NCBI GenBank assembly: GCA_019421865.1
Contig: JAHZEL010000013.1
Location: 1 to 17,592, forward strand
Direction of reading: 5' to 3'
Length of the DNA stretch: 17,592 nt
From: Desulfovibrionaceae bacterium
Lineage (GTDB): Bacteria > Desulfobacterota > Desulfovibrionia > Desulfovibrionales > Desulfovibrionaceae
This document shows, in pieces, positions 14,714-17,592 of this stretch. Within the stretch, counting starts at the first letter, position 1; the number at the start of each line of letters is the position of its first letter. The position numbers were made by a program, and so were the translations under genes. Under the pieces are notes generated by a model. That model did not search any database, was not told the DNA's origin, and saw only the letters and a list, made by a program, of their open reading frames with translations.

Positions 14714-16102
14714 TTACAGGGCGAAGGGTTCCAGACGGGCGAGGAAGTGGGTGATGCCGGCGACCGGGGGCTCATAGGTGAGCTTGAGGCCGTAGTTGAT
14801 GGATTCGCGGCGCTTGTACACGTTGATGACGGTCTGCGCCAGGTATTCCATGTGGCTGTTGGAGTAGGTACGGCGGGCAATGGCCATGCGGTACAGTTCC
14901 AGCTTGGGCATGATCTTCTCGCCGGTCACGGGGTCCTTGTCTTCGAAGGCCAGGGCACCGAGGCCCACGCCGCGCACGGCGCCTTCGCGGTAGATTTCGA
15001 TGGAGAGCACGTCGGCCGGGAAGTACTTCTGAGGAATGTGGGACAGGAAGCGTCCGGCATCGATGAAGATGGCGTGGCCACCCACGGGACGGATGATCGG
15101 AACGCCGCCTTCGATGAGCATGTCGCCGAGCATGCGGACCTGGCTGAGGCGGTGGGCCATGTATTCTTCGTCGGTCATTTCGCGCAGACCGACGGCCAGG
15201 GCGTCGAGATCTCGTCCGGCCAGACCGCCGTAGGTGATGAAGCCTTCGAACAGCACCACGCGGGGCAGGAGGTTCATGTAGTCTTCTTCATGGCGAAGGG
15301 CGACCATACCGCCGATATTGACCATCGGGTCCTTCTTGCAGGATACGGTGGCGCCGTCGGCGGTGTCCATCATGGCCTTGAGGATGGCGGCCATGCTCAT
15401 GCCGGCGCATTCCTTCTCGCGTTCCTTGATGAAGAAAGCGTTTTCCGCCATGCGGGCGGCGTCGAGGAACAGCTTCTTGCCGTACTTCTTGGCCATGGCG
15501 CTGACATCACGCAGGTTCTGCAGGCTGACGGGCTGGCCGCCGCCGGAGTTGTTGGTCACGGTTACCATGACGAAGGGAATCTTGTCGCCGTGCTCCTTGA
15601 GGGCGCTCTCCAGCTTGGCGAGGTCCACATTGCCCTTGAAGGGCTGTTCCAGTTCGGGCTGGAAGGCGGCGTCCACCACGCAGTTCACAGGGGTGGCCTG
15701 CGCGTTGAACATGTGGGCGCGGGTGGTGTCGAAGGGCATGTTGATGGGAATGTAGTCACCGGGCTTCACCAGAGAGCCGATGAGAATGTTTTCCGCAGCA
15801 CGGCCCTGATGCGTGGGAATGACATAGTCGAAGCCCATGACTTCCTTGACGGAGTCCTTGAGGCGGTAAAAGCTGTCGGCACCGGCATAGGACTCGTCGC
15901 CCAGCATGAGGGCCGCCCACTGTTCCTTGCTGAGAGCACCGGTTCCGGAGTCGGTGAGCAGGTCGATGTAGACGTCCTTCGCCTTGAGGGCGAACATGTT
16001 GTAGTGGGCGTCCTTGAGGGCCTGTTCGCGTTCTTCCTTGCTGGGAAGGTGGATGCGTTCGATGGACTTGAAGCGGAACGGTTCAGGCAGAGCACGGTAC
16101 AT
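14714..16102 (-). CDS. tnaA: Tryptophanase (L-tryptophan indole-lyase)
   Basis: A PLP enzyme that splits L-tryptophan into indole, pyruvate and ammonia. The 462-residue product belongs to the tryptophanase/tyrosine phenol-lyase family. Visible landmarks: YIDLLTDSGT (residues 45-54), PTHQGRAAEN (96-105), NNSGGGQPVS (184-193), and SCKKD (254-258) with Lys257 as the PLP lysine. The residues separating the two enzymes all favour tryptophanase: Asp125 in FDTT, where tyrosine phenol-lyase has Thr124 and E. coli TnaA has Asp137; Leu381, where tyrosine phenol-lyase has Arg381 and TnaA has Ile396; and His452, where tyrosine phenol-lyase has Phe448 and TnaA has His463. AGAGGA stands 8 bases before the ATG. 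It follows an SSS transporter gene on the same strand with a 120-base gap and ends at a terminator. No TnaC-like leader with Trp was found in that gap. Confidence 0.93.
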   Translation of the reverse strand: MYRALPEPFRFKSIERIHLPSKEEREQALKDAHYNMFALKAKDVYIDLLTDSGTGALSKEQWAALMLGDESYAGADSFYRLKDSVKEVMGFDYVIPTHQGRAAENILIGSLVKPGDYIPINMPFDTTRAHMFNAQATPVNCVVDAAFQPELEQPFKGNVDLAKLESALKEHGDKIPFVMVTVTNNSGGGQPVSLQNLRDVSAMAKKYGKKLFLDAARMAENAFFIKEREKECAGMSMAAILKAMMDTADGATVSCKKDPMVNIGGMVALRHEEDYMNLLPRVVLFEGFITYGGLAGRDLDALAVGLREMTDEEYMAHRLSQVRMLGDMLIEGGVPIIRPVGGHAIFIDAGRFLSHIPQKYFPADVLSIEIYREGAVRGVGLGALAFEDKDPVTGEKIMPKLELYRMAIARRTYSNSHMEYLAQTVINVYKRRESINYGLKLTYEPPVAGITHFLARLEPFAL

Positions 16103-16143
16103 AAGGATATCCTCTAGTTTTTATGAAGGTAAGGGACGGGCAT

Positions 16144-16203
16144 GGCCCGCGGGCCTGAATTTGGCGGAAGGTTGTCCGGGCAGGAGGGGAGGTCTGCCCG
16201 GAC
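16144..16203 (-). promoter_or_regulatory. Palindrome and GC-rich hairpin in the transporter-tnaA gap
   Basis: The gap holds a perfect 12-base palindrome, GGCCCGCGGGCC (16144-16155). It also holds a perfect 10-bp inverted repeat, GTCCGGGCAG / CTGCCCGGAC (16174-16183 and 16194-16203), with a 10-base loop. On the minus strand the hairpin comes right after the transporter stop but has no T run, so it may be an RNA-processing or attenuating element rather than a full terminator. The palindrome lies between it and the tnaA ribosome binding site. Confidence 0.45.
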
Positions 16204-16222
16204 GGGGCAGGAGTCGTCAATG

Positions 16223-17592
16223 TCAGAGTTGCCGGAATTTTTCCCACAGGCTGGTGATTTCGGGATCGAGCTCGTTCTTTCTGTACATGGAGTTCACCAC
16301 GAAGAAGATGAGCGGGGCGCCGATGAGTCCGACCAGAAGGGCCGGAATGCCGGTGATGCCCTGCAGCCAGATGGTCCATACGGGAATGATGATCATGGTG
16401 CTTATCATCTGCACGACGACGGCCTGACTCGTGGCGTTCGGGATGAGGATGACGCCGAGCATGGGCATGAGGAAGGTGAACACCAGGAATCCGAAGGCGA
16501 ACACGCCGATCCAGAAAATGATGGTCGGGGGATTGATGGCGAACAGCAGCGGCAGCAGCACGAACACGGCGGAACCGACGCGGTTGTAGAACATGGGATG
16601 CTGCTCATAGCGATGCGGAATGACCAGCTTGAAGATGTCTTCCGTAAGGGAGGAGGCGGCCACCACGATGGAACCGCTCACGGTGGACATGATGGCGGCG
16701 AGCACGGCGGCAAGGTAGATGCCGCCCATGAGAGGCGAGAGCACCTTGGGGATGAGCAGCGGAATGACAAGATCGGGGTTCTTCACTTCACCCGGAGCAA
16801 ACACCATGTGGCTCATCATGCCGGTGAGCACCAGCGTCCAGGCGAGAATGGCGGAGAACACCACGCACACGATCATGGCCACGCGGGCGGTGCGCACGTC
16901 GCGCATGGAGAAGATGGCCACGCTCTGCTGCGGCATGGCTACGCCGACGAGCATGGTGATGGCAAGAATGATGAACAGGTTGGCCCAGCTCATCTTGCCG
17001 CCGCCCGTGATGTCGAGCAGATTGGGATCGACGGAGGCGAGAGCGCCGTTGATCTGGGAGAGAATGTCGAAGGAGAGTCCGCCGAAGGCCACCTGCGCCG
17101 TCGCGGCAAAGATGGCGATGGAACCGAAGACCATGACGATGCCCTGGATGAAGTCGGTCCACACGGAGGCGAGATAGCCGCCCATGATGCAATAGATGCC
17201 GACGATGATGGTGCCGATGAACAGGCCCGTCAGGTAGTCCGTACCAAGAATGGCGGAGAAAATTTCACCCGTGGCCTTGAACTGGGCCACCAGAGAGCCG
17301 CCGAGGCCGATGAGAATGGCGATGGCGGAAATGATGCGCACGGCGCGGCTCTTGTAGCGCTTTTCCAGCATCTGGGGGAGCGTGAGCACGTTGAAGTGGT
17401 CGAACGCGGTCTTGAGGCGCTGACCGAACACGCGGAAGGAGAAGAAATAGCACAGAGGCGTGCCTATGCCCATGGCCATGGAGGACCAGCCTGCGTTCCA
17501 GGCCATGCCCGGGCTGCCCACGAGCTTGACGCCGCTCTCCCACGTGGCGGCGAACTTGAAGGCGGTGAACCACGGGCCGAAGCCCTTGCCGC
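16223..17592 (-). CDS. Sodium:solute symporter (SSS family), N-terminus beyond window
   Basis: A sodium-coupled importer of the SSS family, which includes PutP, PanF and related carriers. The visible 456 residues are hydrophobic, with about 11 spans, and the frame stays open to the window edge, so the start lies outside. Family signatures are clear: GGYLASVWTDFIQGIVMVFG matches the PutP GG-WTDFIQG motif, and LAAIMSTVSGSIVVAASSLTED matches the region with the conserved Ser/Thr of the Na2 site. Upstream, GKGFGPWFTAFKFAATW and SPGMAWNAGW belong to early spans. Its end lies 120 bases before tryptophanase on the same strand, so a shared transcript and a role in tryptophan or other amino acid uptake are possible. 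That substrate is inference only; the family also carries proline, pantothenate, acetate and sugars. Confidence 0.88.
   Translation of the reverse strand, partial: GKGFGPWFTAFKFAATWESGVKLVGSPGMAWNAGWSSMAMGIGTPLCYFFSFRVFGQRLKTAFDHFNVLTLPQMLEKRYKSRAVRIISAIAILIGLGGSLVAQFKATGEIFSAILGTDYLTGLFIGTIIVGIYCIMGGYLASVWTDFIQGIVMVFGSIAIFAATAQVAFGGLSFDILSQINGALASVDPNLLDITGGGKMSWANLFIILAITMLVGVAMPQQSVAIFSMRDVRTARVAMIVCVVFSAILAWTLVLTGMMSHMVFAPGEVKNPDLVIPLLIPKVLSPLMGGIYLAAVLAAIMSTVSGSIVVAASSLTEDIFKLVIPHRYEQHPMFYNRVGSAVFVLLPLLFAINPPTIIFWIGVFAFGFLVFTFLMPMLGVILIPNATSQAVVVQMISTMIIIPVWTIWLQGITGIPALLVGLIGAPLIFFVVNSMYRKNELDPEITSLWEKFRQL

Noticed and set aside
14714..16102. Tyrosine phenol-lyase instead of tryptophanase
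   Set aside because: The diagnostic positions are Asp125, Leu381 and His452, as in tryptophanase, not Thr, Arg and Phe as in tyrosine phenol-lyase.
14510..16117. Plus-strand ORF of 535 codons opposite tnaA
   Set aside because: It is a shadow of tryptophanase, rich in His, Gly, Val and Glu, with no family motif. The minus-strand protein has all catalytic residues.
16111..16140. Mini-ORF of nine codons just before tnaA as a TnaC-like leader peptide
   Set aside because: The frame MPVPYLHKN has no tryptophan and no ribosome binding site; it is too short and lacks the Trp...Pro features needed for TnaC-type control.
1..17592. CRISPR arrays, insertion sequences, phage or defence genes
   Set aside because: No regularly spaced direct repeats, transposase motifs, integrase or recognisable defence domains were seen. 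The intervals between genes are short apart from the first 1.4 kb.

Overview
The window is GC-rich bacterial chromosome, most likely from the Desulfovibrionaceae (a sulfate- or sulfite-reducing deltaproteobacterium of the Desulfovibrio/Bilophila/Mailhella type). The clues are an AhbB-type siroheme decarboxylase next to hemL (the siroheme-dependent haem route of these anaerobes), an L-lactate permease, a selenocysteine tRNA, Gram-negative lipid A synthesis (lpxK), and a tryptophanase of the kind found in gut anaerobes. The genus assignment is inference; no database search was made.

Layout, left to right. (1) 1-143: the 3' end of a 5S rRNA gene, so the tail of an rRNA operon, followed by three tandem terminator hairpins. 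(2) 144-1399: about 1.25 kb with no gene I can recognise. The first part looks decayed, and from about 1000 it becomes very AT-rich, with a strong hairpin and a consensus -10 box ahead of the lactate permease. (3) 1400-5249, plus strand: lctP, a terminator, a promoter, then ahbB-hemL and a 62-residue two-helix membrane protein. A near-perfect bidirectional terminator at 5366-5401 separates this block from the convergent genes. (4) 5422-14217, minus strand, reading right to left: a Bax inhibitor-1 family membrane protein with its own terminator; a TIGR04076-type small protein, lpxK and rnr (RNase R); a promoter with rpoZ and dnaJ and their terminator; and a D-Ala-D-Ala carboxypeptidase, possibly preceded by a small uncharacterised ORF. 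(5) 14339-14522, plus strand: a complete selC unit, with promoter, tRNA-Sec (UCA) and terminator. (6) 14659-17592, minus strand: a sodium:solute symporter that runs off the window edge, followed by tryptophanase and its terminator.

Most of the content is core housekeeping: haem precursor synthesis, RNA decay, transcription, chaperone, cell wall and lipid A. The most unusual item is the C-terminal extension of RNase R, about 290 residues of Arg/Asp/Glu/Phe/Pro-rich low-complexity sequence after the S1 domain. Other items worth a second look are the SSS transporter-tryptophanase pair with clear tryptophan-type active-site residues, a hairpin that would bury the Shine-Dalgarno of the small ORF before the carboxypeptidase, and the AT-rich leader of lctP. 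I did not find a convincing new multigene defence or mobile system.
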